DNA from: CAZJQD01 sp964548165 [NCBI: uncultured bacterium]
GTDB lineage: Bacteria; UBA8481
Reading direction: 5' to 3'
Length of the DNA: 55,601 nucleotides
Assembly: GCA_964548165.1 (NCBI GenBank)
Contig: CAZJQD010000021.1
Span: forward strand, 8,800 to 64,400
Shown here: one piece after another, positions 38,038 through 48,590 of the stretch
How positions within the stretch are numbered: the stretch's first letter is position 1
Layout: the number at the start of each line of letters is the position of its first letter
Translations under genes and position numbers: made by a program
The notes under the pieces: generated by a model
Seen by the model: the letters and a program-made list of their open reading frames with translations, nothing else
Database searches by the model: none
Told to the model about the DNA's origin: nothing

Positions 38038-38042
38038 GATCG

Positions 38043-40090
38043 TCATTCGGGCCACGGGGCGAATTCGCGCGAGGAGTCGAGGTGGTCGCGGAGGGTCTTC
38101 GTCCAGGCGGAGTGCGCAAGGAGAAGACCGGTGTGCTTGGAGGGCGCGGAGAGGCGGGTGGCCAGGAGGCTTCCCGAAGGCGTCGAGACGGCGCCCTGGA
38201 GCAGGGGGTCGGAGCCAGCCAGCGCGGGCGCGGAAGAGTCGGCCGCGGCGCGGAGAGCCTGGGGCGTCTGCGGGGTCTCGATGCCGCAGGCGCGGGCGAG
38301 CCGGGACCAGATGGCGCCGTCGGGCCAGGCGACGCCGACGGGACGCGCGGCTGCGGCGGCGAACTGGCGCCTTCCCTCGCTGTTCACGTAGGTTCCCGGG
38401 CGCTCGTAGGCGAACGCGGCCGGGAAGACGACGTCGGCCTCCTCGACAATGCCGCCGCGATGATGGGCGGAGACGACGAGCCCCGCCAGGTTGGCAGGAC
38501 GCGTGGCCATCTCGACGGGGCCAGCGACGAGGAGTAGCGACGCACGGAGATCGCCGACGACAGAGAAACCCATTGGCCCGAAGGCGCGACTGTTCGCTTG
38601 CGCCGCCACCAGGAGCAATCCGTCACCGCTCTCGGAACGCGTCTTGAGCCTGGACGCGACCGCATCGAGAACGGCGGACGGGACGTGCTCGGCGTCGAGG
38701 ATGAAGAGCGTGCCGGCGGGCAGGGCCGCGATCGATTCCGCCGTGTACGGCCGGCTCTCGCTGACGTAAGGCTTAAGCCTCGCGTAAGGGGCGCCCAGGG
38801 CGATGATCTTGCGGCCGGCGAAGCGGGCGGCGGCCTGGAGATCAATGTGCGCGACGTAATCGAGCGACTCGAGGTCGGCGGCGACAGCGATGACGGGGAA
38901 CTTGCCAAGCGCGCCTGTTCCAAGCGCGCTTGTTCCGATCTGGTCATAGGTGATGGTGCTGCCGAAGACACCCGTCGCGGCGGCGAGTCGGCGCGTGACG
39001 TCGCCGTCTCGGGACTCGGCGAGCCGCGGTGCCTTGAGCGCATCGAGGAGCCCGCCGAAGGCCTGGAGGTCCTCGATCGAGATCGTGCCGGAGGCGATCC
39101 CGGCGATGGCGCGATTGTGCGACTGCGCGTCCTCGATGAGATCCGACGCGGCCTGGAGAGCCTCTTCCCAGCCGACCTCCCGAAGGCCTTCGCCGTCGCG
39201 AACGAGCGGCATTCGGATCCGGTCGGGAACGTCGAGCATGTCGAAGCCGAATCGGCCCTTCGCGCAGAGGTTGGCGCGGTTGATGCCAAGGTCGATATCG
39301 TCATCGACCTTCTGGATCGACTCGTCCCAGGTCCTCAGGACCAGCGAGCATCCGTGGGCGCAGTGCGTGCAGACGGCTGGACGCTTCTCGTATTCCCAGT
39401 CCTTCTTGAAGAAGCGCGCCGGCTGCTGCTCGATGGCCCCCGTCGGGCAGACCGAGGCGCAGGAACCGCAGAAGTCGCAGTGGAGGGGGCCGTTGGCGAA
39501 GGTAGTGATGGTGAAGTTGTGACCCCGGCCCTCCGCGGTGAGCGCGCGGCAGTCGTGAACCTCGTCGCAGACCCGGATACAGCGCGTGCACTCCACGCAC
39601 TTGAACGGATCGAACTTCAACAGGGGGCTCCAGGGCACTTCCTGGTAGTGGATGCCGGAGATCCCGGGCGGATTGTAGTTGCTGACGCGGTGCGGCCCGA
39701 ACTCGTAGGTGAAATCCTCGAGCTGACAGCGGCCCGCGGCCTCGCACTTGCCGCAGTCGAGGGGGTGGTTCTCGAGGACGAGATCGAGCACTTCCTTATG
39801 AGACTCGGTGGAGGGCGCGGACGTGGTGCGGACGATCATGCCCTCCTTGACGGGCGTGGCGCAGGAGGCCTGGAGCCCGCGCATGCCCTCGATCTCGACG
39901 AGGCAGAGCCGGCAGGCGGCGATGGGCTTGAGACGCTCGTGGTAGCAGAAGTGCGGCACGGTGATGCCCAGGGTCTCGGCGGCCTTGATGACCAGCGACC
40001 CTTCCGGCACGGCGACGGACCGATCGTCGATCGTCAGGGAGACGAGCTTCGGCGCGGTAGCCTGCGGGGTGCCCTGGGACGTAGGCGCCG

Positions 40091-40094
<4 letters not shown>
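38043..40094 (-). CDS. nuoG: NADH-quinone oxidoreductase subunit G
   Basis: The large iron-sulfur subunit of the complex I arm, 683 residues. Ligand sets are visible: [2Fe-2S] (FCYHERLKPIAACRLC...ASC), His-ligated [4Fe-4S] (HPLDCGKCEAAGRC), two clusters in CVECTRCIRVC and CDFCGSCASVCPTGA, and the extra N7-type motif CTHCAHGCSL with a later CAKGRFG. The C-terminal half is the degenerate molybdopterin-oxidoreductase fold. The GTG at 40094 forms a GTGA with the nuoF stop and is preceded by GGGAG; a second GTG at 40100 is possible. Confidence 0.94.
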
Positions 40095-41328
<1,234 letters not shown>

Positions 41329-41332
<4 letters not shown>

Positions 41333-41907
41333 TGGGCCGAGCCCTTGAGGGTGCGCGCGAGGTCGCGCGCCTGGTCGGGCGTGACCTTGTCGAGGTAATC
41401 GTCCTCGTTGACCTGGACGACGGGAGCGCGGTCGCACCAGCCCAGGCACTCGACGCGCTCGATGGAGACCTTGCCGTCCGGCGTCGTCTCCCCTGCCTTG
41501 ATCCCGAGCTCGGCCTCGAGGGCCTTCAAAACCTTGTTCGCGCCGCCAAGCTCACACGAGAGCGTGCCGCAGACCATGACGTGGCGCTTGCCGCAGGGGC
41601 GGCCGTGGAAGAGCGTGTAGAACTCCACGACGCGGAAGACTTCCCCAGGCGCGATGTGAAGGCGATGAGCGACGGCCTTCTGCACGGAGGGCGGGAGCCA
41701 TCCGAACTCGGGTTGCAGGAGGTGGAGCGTGGGCAGGAGCGCGGCCCGGGACTCGGGGTAGCGGGTCAGGAGTTCCGCGATCGCGGCCTCGTGCTTCTGC
41801 ATCGCGGCGGCAACGGCGGCGGCGGAAGGCCCCTCCGGCACCTGGCGGCCGAAGCTGGCGTGGGACTCGGGTTGCCCCTTAACGAACGGACCGCGTGAAT
41901 TGCTCAT
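41329..41907 (-). CDS. nuoE: NADH-quinone oxidoreductase subunit E
   Basis: Thioredoxin-like [2Fe-2S] subunit (cluster N1a), 192 residues. Ligands: CGTLSCELGG near 113 and ECLGWCDRAP near 153. The first ~40 residues are a nonconserved extension, then IAELLTRYPESRAALLPTLH, typical of NuoE. ATGA overlap with nuoD downstream. Confidence 0.95.
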
Positions 41908-43115
41908 CGATCCACCTCTCCCAGGACGATGTCGATGGAGCCGATGACGGCGACGAGGTCGGAGATGAGGAGGCCCTTCGCCATCTTCTCCAGGGCGCCC
42001 AGCGAGACGAAGCAGGGACTGCGGTAGTGGAGACGGTGAGGCTTCTCGGATCCGTCGGAGGAGATGAAGACGCCGAGCTCGCCGCGGGGTGTCTCGACGG
42101 CGCGATAGATCTCGCCCTTGGGGACCTTGAATCCGCGGATGGCGATGATCCAGTGCCGGATCATGGCGGCCATGTCGGCGTAGATGTCTTCCTTGGGCGG
42201 GGGGATCACGAGATCGTTCTGAGCGAGGTAGGGGCCACCGAGGCCGAGCTGGCGGAGCTCGGCGATGGCCAGCTTCGCAATGCGAACTGATTCCCGCATC
42301 TCGTCCATGCGCACGAGGTATCTCGCGTAGCAGTCGCCGTCCGGGTGAATCATGACCTGGGGCTTGAGCCAGTGGTAGGCCGCATAGGGTTCGTCCACGC
42401 GCAGATCGCGGGCCACGCCGCTGGCCCGCAGAGGCGGCCCGGAAAGCCCCCAGGCGATGGCGTCAGCCGCGGAGATCACGCCGACGCCCTTGAGTCGCCC
42501 GACGAAGATGGGATTGGTGGTGAGAAGGCTCTCGTACTGATCGATGTGCGAGGGCAGGACATCGAGCAGGCGGTCGGCCCAGTCGAAGAACCGGGCGGTC
42601 GGCGGGGTGACGAAGCCGCCGATACGGACGTAGGAGTAGGTCAGGCGAGCGCCGCAACATTCCTCGAAGAGATCCTGGATCTCCTCGCGGTCGCGGAAGC
42701 AGTACAGGAGCGGCGTCATCGCGCCGAGGTCGAGCGCGTGGGTGCCGAGCCAGACCATGTGCGATGCGAGCCGCTGGAGCTCCGAGAGGACGACGCGCAG
42801 GAGCTGGGCGTGGCGGGGCACTTCGAGCTCGACGAGCGACTCCACGGCCTCGCAGAACGCGAGGTTCTGCGTCATGGCGGCGACGTAGTCCATGCGATCG
42901 GTGTGTGGTATCGCCTGGACGTAGCGGTCGCGCTCGCCGAGCTTCTCGGCGCAACGATGGAGGTAACCGATGTGGGGCGTGATTTTCTCCACGTACTCGC
43001 CGTCGAGCTCGAGTTCGAGCCGGAGGACGCCGTGCGTCGACGGGTGCTGGGGCCCCATCTGGAGCGTCATGGTGCCGCGATTCGCGGAGAGACGCTCGGT
43101 GGCCACGGTCGTCAC
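41904..43115 (-). CDS. nuoD: NADH-quinone oxidoreductase subunit D
   Basis: The 49-kDa-type subunit that helps build the quinone site; 403 residues. Conserved: MGPQHPSTHGVLRLELELDG (quinone-site His near residue 25), YLHRCAEK, IPHTDRMDYV and the C-terminal VIGSIDIVLGEVDR. The start is GTG at 43115 in a GTGA overlap with nuoC; seven further codons upstream are nuoC sequence. Confidence 0.96.
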   Translation of the reverse strand: MTTVATERLSANRGTMTLQMGPQHPSTHGVLRLELELDGEYVEKITPHIGYLHRCAEKLGERDRYVQAIPHTDRMDYVAAMTQNLAFCEAVESLVELEVPRHAQLLRVVLSELQRLASHMVWLGTHALDLGAMTPLLYCFRDREEIQDLFEECCGARLTYSYVRIGGFVTPPTARFFDWADRLLDVLPSHIDQYESLLTTNPIFVGRLKGVGVISAADAIAWGLSGPPLRASGVARDLRVDEPYAAYHWLKPQVMIHPDGDCYARYLVRMDEMRESVRIAKLAIAELRQLGLGGPYLAQNDLVIPPPKEDIYADMAAMIRHWIIAIRGFKVPKGEIYRAVETPRGELGVFISSDGSEKPHRLHYRSPCFVSLGALEKMAKGLLISDLVAVIGSIDIVLGEVDR

Positions 43116-43630
43116 CGGTGAGCCTCCCAGTTCCACATGTCATAGCCGGTGACCGGGTAATCCTTGCGCAGGGGGTGGCCTTCCCAGTCGTCCGAGAGGA
43201 GGATGCGGCGCAGGTCGGGGTGCCCCGTGAAGCGGATCCCCATCAGGTCCCAGACTTCCCGCTCCAGCACCCCCGCGGACGGCCAGAGCGGAACCGCGCT
43301 CGGTACCGATTCTCCATCGTCGAGCCAGGTCTTGACGGAGAGGGTGAGATTCGAGCGGAGGCTGGTGAGCTGGTAGATGAGGTCGAAGCGCCTGGTGGTC
43401 GGGGCCGCGTAGCCTCGACCGTTGACCCAGTCGACGGCGGTGATGTCACGGAGATAGTTGAAGCCGGCGTCGGCGTGGAGGTGGTGCAGGAGTAGCGGGA
43501 GGCGACTGGAGTCAACGACCACGCCTCGGTCATAGGGCACCGCCTCGAAGCGGGCGGCGAGCGCCAGTTTCAACGCGTCCAGCGGGGTCTCTTTCGCCGG
43601 CTCCGGCAGAGTTCCAGACGGGGATTCCAT
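43112..43630 (-). CDS. nuoC: NADH-quinone oxidoreductase subunit C
   Basis: The 30-kDa-type subunit, 172 residues. Conserved FNYLRDITAVDW, FDLIYQLTS, EREVWDLMGIRFTGHPDLRRIL and DWEGHPLRKDYP are present. The ATG at 43630 shares a base with the nuoA stop (TAATG), so nuoA and nuoC are directly adjacent with no room for nuoB. It is not fused to NuoB or NuoD. Confidence 0.96.
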   Translation of the reverse strand: MESPSGTLPEPAKETPLDALKLALAARFEAVPYDRGVVVDSSRLPLLLHHLHADAGFNYLRDITAVDWVNGRGYAAPTTRRFDLIYQLTSLRSNLTLSVKTWLDDGESVPSAVPLWPSAGVLEREVWDLMGIRFTGHPDLRRILLSDDWEGHPLRKDYPVTGYDMWNWEAHR

Positions 43631-44028
43631 TACCGCGTCTTCCACTCAAGAGCGCCGTGGCGCCAGACATAGGCGTATCCAATGCCGACGACGATGATGA
43701 AGACCACGGCTTCCATCAGGTAGATGATGCCGCTCTCGCCGAGGAAGGCCGTCGCCCAGGGCCAGAGGAAGATGGCCTCGGCGTCGAGGAGGAGGAAGAG
43801 CATGGCGGTCGTGTAGTAGCGGACCGGGATGCGGCCGCGGGCGTCGCCCTTCGGGTCCATGCCGCACTCGTAGGCCTGCTGCTTGGACTTGTTCTTCGAG
43901 TGCGGGCGCACCATCCAGCCGATGACGATGGCGGCCAACCCTATACCGACGGCGATGAAGAGCATGAAGAGGATGCCCCAGTACGGGGAGGCTTCCTGCG
44001 CCAGGATATCGGTGAGGAACGCGGGCAT
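43630..44028 (-). CDS. nuoA: NADH-quinone oxidoreductase subunit A
   Basis: Small complex I membrane subunit, 132 residues, three helices. Shows the conserved quinone-loop cysteine in YECGMDP, RIPVRYYTTAMLFLLLDAEAIFLWPWA in two blocks, including the conserved FxxFDxE-type LLDAEAIFL. The ATG at 44028 overlaps the aminotransferase stop (TGATG). Confidence 0.95.
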   Translation of the reverse strand: MPAFLTDILAQEASPYWGILFMLFIAVGIGLAAIVIGWMVRPHSKNKSKQQAYECGMDPKGDARGRIPVRYYTTAMLFLLLDAEAIFLWPWATAFLGESGIIYLMEAVVFIIVVGIGYAYVWRHGALEWKTR

Positions 44029-45215
44029 CAGCGGGTGAGCGCCTCCTTGATGCGGCGGCATCCCTCGCGGATGTTCTCGAGGGATGTGGCGTAGGAGAGG
44101 CGGACATAACCGGGGACGCCGAAGGCCTCGCCCTGCACGACAGCGACGTGGGCCTTCTCGAGGAGATACTCGGTCAGCTTCTGGGCGGAGTCGATGGTGA
44201 CGCCGTCGTGTACGCCGTAGGTGCCCTCGACGTTCGGGAAGACGTAGAACGCGCCGCGGGGTTCGAGGCAGCGGATGCCGGGAATGTCGTTGAGGAGGCG
44301 CGTGATCTCCTTGCGACGCTCATCGAAGGCCTTGACCATGTCGCCGACGACGTTGGTCGGGAGGCTGTAGGCGGCCACGGCGCCCTTCTGAGCGAAGGAG
44401 GTGACGTTGGATGTGGATTGGCTGCCGAGCGCGTCCATGGCGTCGATGACGTTCTTCGGGCCGGCCGCGAAGCCGATCCGCCACCCCGTCATGGAGTAGG
44501 CCTTCGAGTGGCCATTGATGACGATGGTGCGTTCCTTCATGCCGGGGAACGAGGCGATCGAGACGTGCTTGAGGCCGTCGTAGATCATGTGCTCGTAGAT
44601 CTCGTCGGAGATCACCACGAGGTCATGTTTGACGGCCAGGGCCGCGATCGCTTCGAGGTCGGCGCGTTCCAAGACGGCCCCGGTGGGGTTGCAGGGCGTC
44701 CCGATGGTGATGATGCGCGTGCGGGGCGTGATGGCCCTGGCGAGGGCGTCAGCGCGGAGGCGAAAGCCGTCGGCCTCGGAGGTCTCGACGATGACGGGTA
44801 CGCCGCCGGCAATCTTGACCTGCTCGGGGTAGGTGACCCAGTACGGCGACGGGATGATGACCTCGTCGCCCTCGTCGACGAGGGCCATGACGACGTTGTA
44901 CAGCGCGTGCTTGGCGCCGCAGCAGACGACGACCTCGTTCTCCTTGTACTCGAGCCCGTTCTCGCGCTTGAGTTTCTCGACGATGGCCTTCTTGAGGTCG
45001 GGGATGCCGGCGGAGGGCACGTACTTGGTGAAGCCCTTCTGCAGGCTCTCGATGCAGGCGTCCTTGATGAGCTGTGGCGTATCGAAGTCGGGCTCGCCCG
45101 CGCCGAAGCTGACGACGTTTATCCCCTGCGCCTGGAGCGCCTTGGCCTTGGCCGTGACGGCCAGAGTCGGTGACGGGCTGATGACGGACATTCGTTTCGC
45201 GATGCGAATCCCCAT
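44028..45215 (-). CDS. Class I pyridoxal-phosphate aminotransferase (aspartate aminotransferase Ib type)
   Basis: A 395-residue fold-type I aminotransferase, probably aspartate:2-oxoglutarate. Visible: SFGAGEPDFDTP near residue 36, PYWVTYPEQV, the PLP-contact GTPCNPTGAV near 172 and DEIYEHMIYDG, the lysine that forms the internal aldimine in INGHSKAYSMTGWRIGF near 238, and GYVRLSYATS with the carboxylate-binding Arg. Alternatives in the family include prephenate aminotransferase. It is the first gene of the nuo transcription unit, with a GAGGAG Shine-Dalgarno. Confidence 0.9.
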   Translation of the reverse strand: MGIRIAKRMSVISPSPTLAVTAKAKALQAQGINVVSFGAGEPDFDTPQLIKDACIESLQKGFTKYVPSAGIPDLKKAIVEKLKRENGLEYKENEVVVCCGAKHALYNVVMALVDEGDEVIIPSPYWVTYPEQVKIAGGVPVIVETSEADGFRLRADALARAITPRTRIITIGTPCNPTGAVLERADLEAIAALAVKHDLVVISDEIYEHMIYDGLKHVSIASFPGMKERTIVINGHSKAYSMTGWRIGFAAGPKNVIDAMDALGSQSTSNVTSFAQKGAVAAYSLPTNVVGDMVKAFDERRKEITRLLNDIPGIRCLEPRGAFYVFPNVEGTYGVHDGVTIDSAQKLTEYLLEKAHVAVVQGEAFGVPGYVRLSYATSLENIREGCRRIKEALTR

Positions 45216-45287
45216 GGGACGCTCCTCTTAATTATGAGGGTCGCGCGAGCGTGAACGGCTCAGACCCTTTGTGATAAACGGAACAAT

Positions 45288-45316
45288 ATTATTCCAGATT
45301 CGCCGGAGGTCAGCAA
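45288..45316 (-). promoter_or_regulatory. Promoter of the aminotransferase-nuo operon
   Basis: TTGCTG (45316-45311), 17-nt spacer, AATAAT (45293-45288). The leader would be about 65 nt and includes GAGGAG before the ATG. The interval 45317-45500 otherwise shows no gene; a GGGGTCAGGCT-type string at 45373 resembles repeat debris but is not supported further. Confidence 0.6.
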
Positions 45317-45501
45317 GGCGAATGAGGGGGCGTATGCGATTTGATGAGCATCGATTGGGGAAAAGGGGATGGGGTCAGGCTGCCACATTGCCACGTGCGC
45401 TACTTGGGGCCGAGGAAACTTGAAGGCAGGTCACAACCAAGGCGGGCTTGAAACGCGAAATGGGACTGTGGCATCCCGAAACCGCGTGGTGTGATACCGA
45501 A

Positions 45502-45588
45502 TGGTGCAGCGGAGAGGATTTGAACCTCCACGCCCTTGCGGGCGCCAGCACCTCAAGCTGGTGCGTCTGCCAGTTCCGCCACCGCTGC
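45502..45588 (-). tRNA. tRNA-Leu (anticodon GAG)
   Basis: Reads GCAGCGG (acceptor), a D-arm with GGCAGACGC, anticodon stem CCAGC/GCTGG enclosing TTGAGGT (anticodon GAG), a type II variable arm CGCCC-GCAA-GGGCG, TTCAAAT T-loop, CCGCTGC and A-CCA. The CCA end is encoded (45502-45504). It decodes CUC/CUU leucine codons. Confidence 0.95.
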
Positions 45589-45608
45589 ACGAGAATGAAA
45601 GCCCGGGG

Positions 45609-45614
45609 ACTATA
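45609..45614 (-). promoter_or_regulatory. -10 box of tRNA-Leu
   Basis: TATAGT, five of six to consensus, about 21 nt before the mature tRNA 5' end. No strong -35. Confidence 0.45.
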
Positions 45615-45706
45615 GCGGGAAGAGCGGTCCGCGAAAAGCAGATTTGTCCAGAAGGTTGAGCATCCGGTGCGTCAAGGCATCCGGCTGGAGAGTCGATAGG
45701 GAGAAC

Positions 45707-46159
45707 ATGAGCCGCCAATTTGACCCGGTTTTCGAGCGACCGACCCGTGCCCTGCAGGCCGAGAGCGATCTCATGGTAGCCACCCTGAGCGCGGAGATCG
45801 CCTATTGGCGGCGTCGCGCGCAGTGGGAGGAGGAGCGTCGGCGCGGCGCGGAGCAACGCGAGCACGGGCTGATCGCCGAGACCGCTCAGCTCAAGGGCGG
45901 CGTCGAGCATCTGCGGCAGGAACTGGCCTCGTATCGGCGCGAATTGGCGGAAGAACGCGAGTCGCTGGGCTCGGCCGTGGCCTCGCTCAGGCGGCGAATC
46001 GCGGAGATCAGCGAGGAGACTCACCTGGTGAAGCAGAGGCAGTCGCAGGCCGAGACCACCGCTCAGAGGCCGGTCACCAACATGGGGCTCTGGCAGTCCA
46101 TGCGCCAGGCCGCCGCTCGCATCACCACCCGCAAGCCCCGGCCAGCCCGCGCCGCCTGA
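45707..46159 (+). CDS. Coiled-coil protein of unknown function
   Basis: A 150-residue soluble protein, not recognised. Residues ~25-115 form an almost uninterrupted charged coiled coil (YWRRRAQWEEERRRGAEQRE, LASYRRELAEERESL, LRRRIAEISEETHLV). The tail is basic and Pro/Ala rich (RITTRKPRPARAA). The ATG at 45707 is preceded by GGGAGAA at good spacing, and codon use resembles the GC-rich backbone. It sits just outside the tRNA-Leu and has no operon partner. Confidence 0.65.
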   Translation: MSRQFDPVFERPTRALQAESDLMVATLSAEIAYWRRRAQWEEERRRGAEQREHGLIAETAQLKGGVEHLRQELASYRRELAEERESLGSAVASLRRRIAEISEETHLVKQRQSQAETTAQRPVTNMGLWQSMRQAAARITTRKPRPARAA

Positions 46160-46300
46160 TCCATCCCTCTGGGCGTAAGTCCTGGGGCGGATGTCTCCGC
46201 CCGGTGACCTCACTCGCCGTCGAGATCACGTCCGCGATGAGGTCGCCGGGGCTTCGCGCTGGTGAAGACGAGGTCCTGATCGCCGGGGGACCACGCCTGA

Positions 46301-46432
46301 GAGACGGCGCTCGCTTCCCTGCGCGGATCCTTCGCCGGCCTTGTGACGCTCGTCGAGCGCGTGCGCGGGCAGGACACCTTTACCGGGCAACTCTTTCTCT
46401 TCCGATACAAGTCGGCGAGGTATCAGACAGGG
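46301..46432 (+). pseudogene. IS66-type tnpB (Orf2) remnant
   Basis: One frame reads SLRGSFAGLVTLVERVRGQD then TFTGQLFLFRYKSARYQ, resembling the IS66 Orf2 core (RKSFDGLAxLV...DPFSGxLFVFRxRR). A stop lies directly upstream and similarity ends after ~40 residues; no start codon or terminal repeat was found. The rest of 46160-46650 shows no gene apart from the -10-like box listed separately. Confidence 0.5.
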
Positions 46433-46473
46433 TTCTGCAACATTTCTTGTGTGCGTGCAATTCCCCAAGCACC

Positions 46474-46479
46474 TATAAT
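46474..46479 (+). promoter_or_regulatory. Consensus TATAAT upstream of the sugar aminotransferase gene
   Basis: A perfect -10 hexamer, with TTGTGT 21 nt upstream as a poorly spaced -35. It would give a ~165-nt leader to the ATG at 46652. Confidence 0.35.
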
Positions 46480-46651
46480 CTACGCGTCCTGACGCAAGGG
46501 TTATGATGGCATGTAGAGGGATGAGGCTTCGGGCCAACCATGCGGCTTTGATGCAGCACGTCGACGGCATTTGCGTTCCCGCGAATCCACTCGAAAGGCG
46601 GGTTTAGGTTGCGAGCGGCCTGCTGTTGTTGAAGCCTGGAGGCATATAGAT

Positions 46652-47878
46652 ATGGCGATTCCGTTCTATTCGATGGATCTTTCCGCCGGAGAACTGGCAT
46701 CGGTCTTCACGACCACTATGACAGGAACGGCTTTCACAGGCCCGCAACTGGATGAATACAAGAAGGCCGTTTCGTCCGCAACGGGTGCCCAATGCATATC
46801 CGTTTTTCCTTCCGCCCGAACCGGGTTCTATTTTCTACTCAAGGCCTTGTTTCGCGCGGGCGACGAAGTGCTGGTTTCTGCCTTCTCATTCCCACTCTAT
46901 GTGAGGTTGATGATCGAACAAGGCCTGAAACCCGTGTTTGTCGATGTCTCGCCCGATACTGCGCTCATAGACGCGAATCTCATCGAAAACAGAATTTCCA
47001 GCCGGGCCAAAGGAATTCTAGTGACCCATCTATTCGGAAATTACTGTGATTTGGAGAGAATCTCCGCGATTTGCGCCAAGCACGGGCTCTATCTGATCGA
47101 AGACTGCGCCCACTCCTTTGGTTCACAATATGGAAAACGAGTGGACAAGAACTCGTTCTCCATATTCAGCACAAGCCCGATGAAAATCCCTACCACTCTC
47201 GGAGGGGGATTTGTCGCAACAGACGACGAGAAGATCACGCATAAGCTCAATCAGCTCTACGCACAGGAAAATCCCGGCTACAGCATGGATAAGTATGTGA
47301 AACTGCTGACCTTCTCGGCTGTATATTACCTGAATTCGTATCCGATCATCTATTCGCTCCTGATGGGCCGGCTCTTCAAGTTCCTCCATTCAAAGCATCC
47401 CGCGGCTCTCCGGAAGCTCTTCTATTCTGAACTCGTATCGAAAAAGAAGTTCGACCCGTTTGAACGGAGCGTATTCACCAATATGCAGGGCGCGGTAGGC
47501 TTGTCGCAGGTGAAGCGAAACGCGATGATGATCGAGAAAAGGCGCCGGTATGCGGCCATATTCGATTCCTATTTTGCAGGAGTGAACAACATCCATCCGC
47601 TGGGTGAATCACCTGATACAGCCAACAATTTTCTCTACTATATCGTGAAGGTGAATTCTTCCGAGCGACTGATGAACAGGGCTCTGGACCGTGGCCTTTA
47701 CCTGATGAGGGAGAATGTCTGGAACTGCAATGCCTACGATTTTTCCGCGCCCTTTAGAGCGGATTGCCCCATCGCCGATCACCTTCAGCAGGAACTGATT
47801 CGTATCCCGAATTCGTCACTATTGTGCGAAAGGCAGATCACAAGGATCGCACGGATCGTTGTGGAGGCCGCCGGCTAG
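46652..47878 (+). CDS. DegT/DnrJ/EryC1/StrS-family sugar aminotransferase
   Basis: A 408-residue PLP enzyme that probably aminates a nucleotide-linked keto-sugar. Seen: PSARTGFYFLLKAL near residue 50 (phosphate-binding), FSFPLYVRLMI, LIEDCAHSFGSQYGKR near 149 (PLP-ring Asp), and SIFSTSPMKIPTTLGGGF, whose Lys matches the family aldimine lysine. The N-terminus lacks the usual GxxxxxE-type start and the C-terminal part is divergent. The ATG follows GGAGG. Base composition is clearly less GC-rich than the backbone, as is that of the next gene, which begins 1 nt later. Confidence 0.83.
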   Translation: MAIPFYSMDLSAGELASVFTTTMTGTAFTGPQLDEYKKAVSSATGAQCISVFPSARTGFYFLLKALFRAGDEVLVSAFSFPLYVRLMIEQGLKPVFVDVSPDTALIDANLIENRISSRAKGILVTHLFGNYCDLERISAICAKHGLYLIEDCAHSFGSQYGKRVDKNSFSIFSTSPMKIPTTLGGGFVATDDEKITHKLNQLYAQENPGYSMDKYVKLLTFSAVYYLNSYPIIYSLLMGRLFKFLHSKHPAALRKLFYSELVSKKKFDPFERSVFTNMQGAVGLSQVKRNAMMIEKRRRYAAIFDSYFAGVNNIHPLGESPDTANNFLYYIVKVNSSERLMNRALDRGLYLMRENVWNCNAYDFSAPFRADCPIADHLQQELIRIPNSSLLCERQITRIARIVVEAAG

Positions 47879-47879
47879 A

Positions 47880-48590
47880 ATGGTTCATGGTGCCTTTATA
47901 AGCGCTCTTGATGAGCGCCGGGCCGATGCGGATTCTGCCCGTGAGCACTCGAGAACGATCGTTCCTATGGAGATTGCTCATATCGATGAGATTCTCCCGA
48001 TTCATCTTCAGGAGCTGGCAGAGGACTTCAATACGAGGTTGGGAACCTATTATCTGAAGAACATATTTTTCAAAGAATCCGTGATCTCGGATATCGGGTT
48101 CGGATATGTCTTCCTGATCAACGGGAAAGTTGCGGGCTATATTACAGGAACGCTCGACTCTTCTCGCTTCTTCAATCGCGAGTTAATCTTGAAACACCTC
48201 TTGGAATGGATGTACATCCTGACTTCACGCGTTGTGATGCGGCCGTCCATGCTCAAAGAAATGATTCTTGGCTATCTTGAAATGAGAAAGTTCAAGGCCA
48301 TGCCGTACAAGGCTCATCTTACATATATTGCGATAGATGCGAAGTACCAGGGGCGGAAAATCGGAAGAGACCTTGTTGAGGCCTTCGTCGATCATGTGCG
48401 ACGCCTGGGAATGGACGGGTGTTTCACCGGCACCAACAAGGATTGGCCCGCTGCAAACAAGCTCTACCAGTCGGCCGGTTTTACGCCTTACGGCGAGATC
48501 ACCCTGCCGCATTCCACGCAGATAACCTATGTCAAAAAATTAAAGGAAGACACAGCGCCTATCCCAGCAGGAGCAGGACGACCGGCCTGA
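47880..48590 (+). CDS. GNAT-family N-acetyltransferase
   Basis: A 236-residue acetyltransferase, expected to acetylate an amino group, perhaps of the amino sugar made by the upstream aminotransferase (inference). The acetyl-CoA region is LTYIAIDAKYQGRKIGRDLV near residue 150, followed by TGTNKDWPAANKLYQSAGF, the usual N-to-Y motif B. FGYVFLINGKVAGYITG is the central strand pair. The ATG at 47880 lies one base after the preceding stop, with GGAGG 13 nt upstream. Its last 32 bases overlap the end of the convergent membrane-protein gene. Confidence 0.8.
   Translation: MVHGAFISALDERRADADSAREHSRTIVPMEIAHIDEILPIHLQELAEDFNTRLGTYYLKNIFFKESVISDIGFGYVFLINGKVAGYITGTLDSSRFFNRELILKHLLEWMYILTSRVVMRPSMLKEMILGYLEMRKFKAMPYKAHLTYIAIDAKYQGRKIGRDLVEAFVDHVRRLGMDGCFTGTNKDWPAANKLYQSAGFTPYGEITLPHSTQITYVKKLKEDTAPIPAGAGRPA

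Noticed and set aside
45355-45420. GGGGTCAGGCT-type string resembling debris near REP/Y1-transposase elements
   Set aside because: Only one short copy and no inverted repeat or transposase; too little to call.
45431-46213. Minus-strand frame of 260 codons
   Set aside because: It crosses tRNA-Leu and lies antisense to the coiled-coil gene, with no conserved content.
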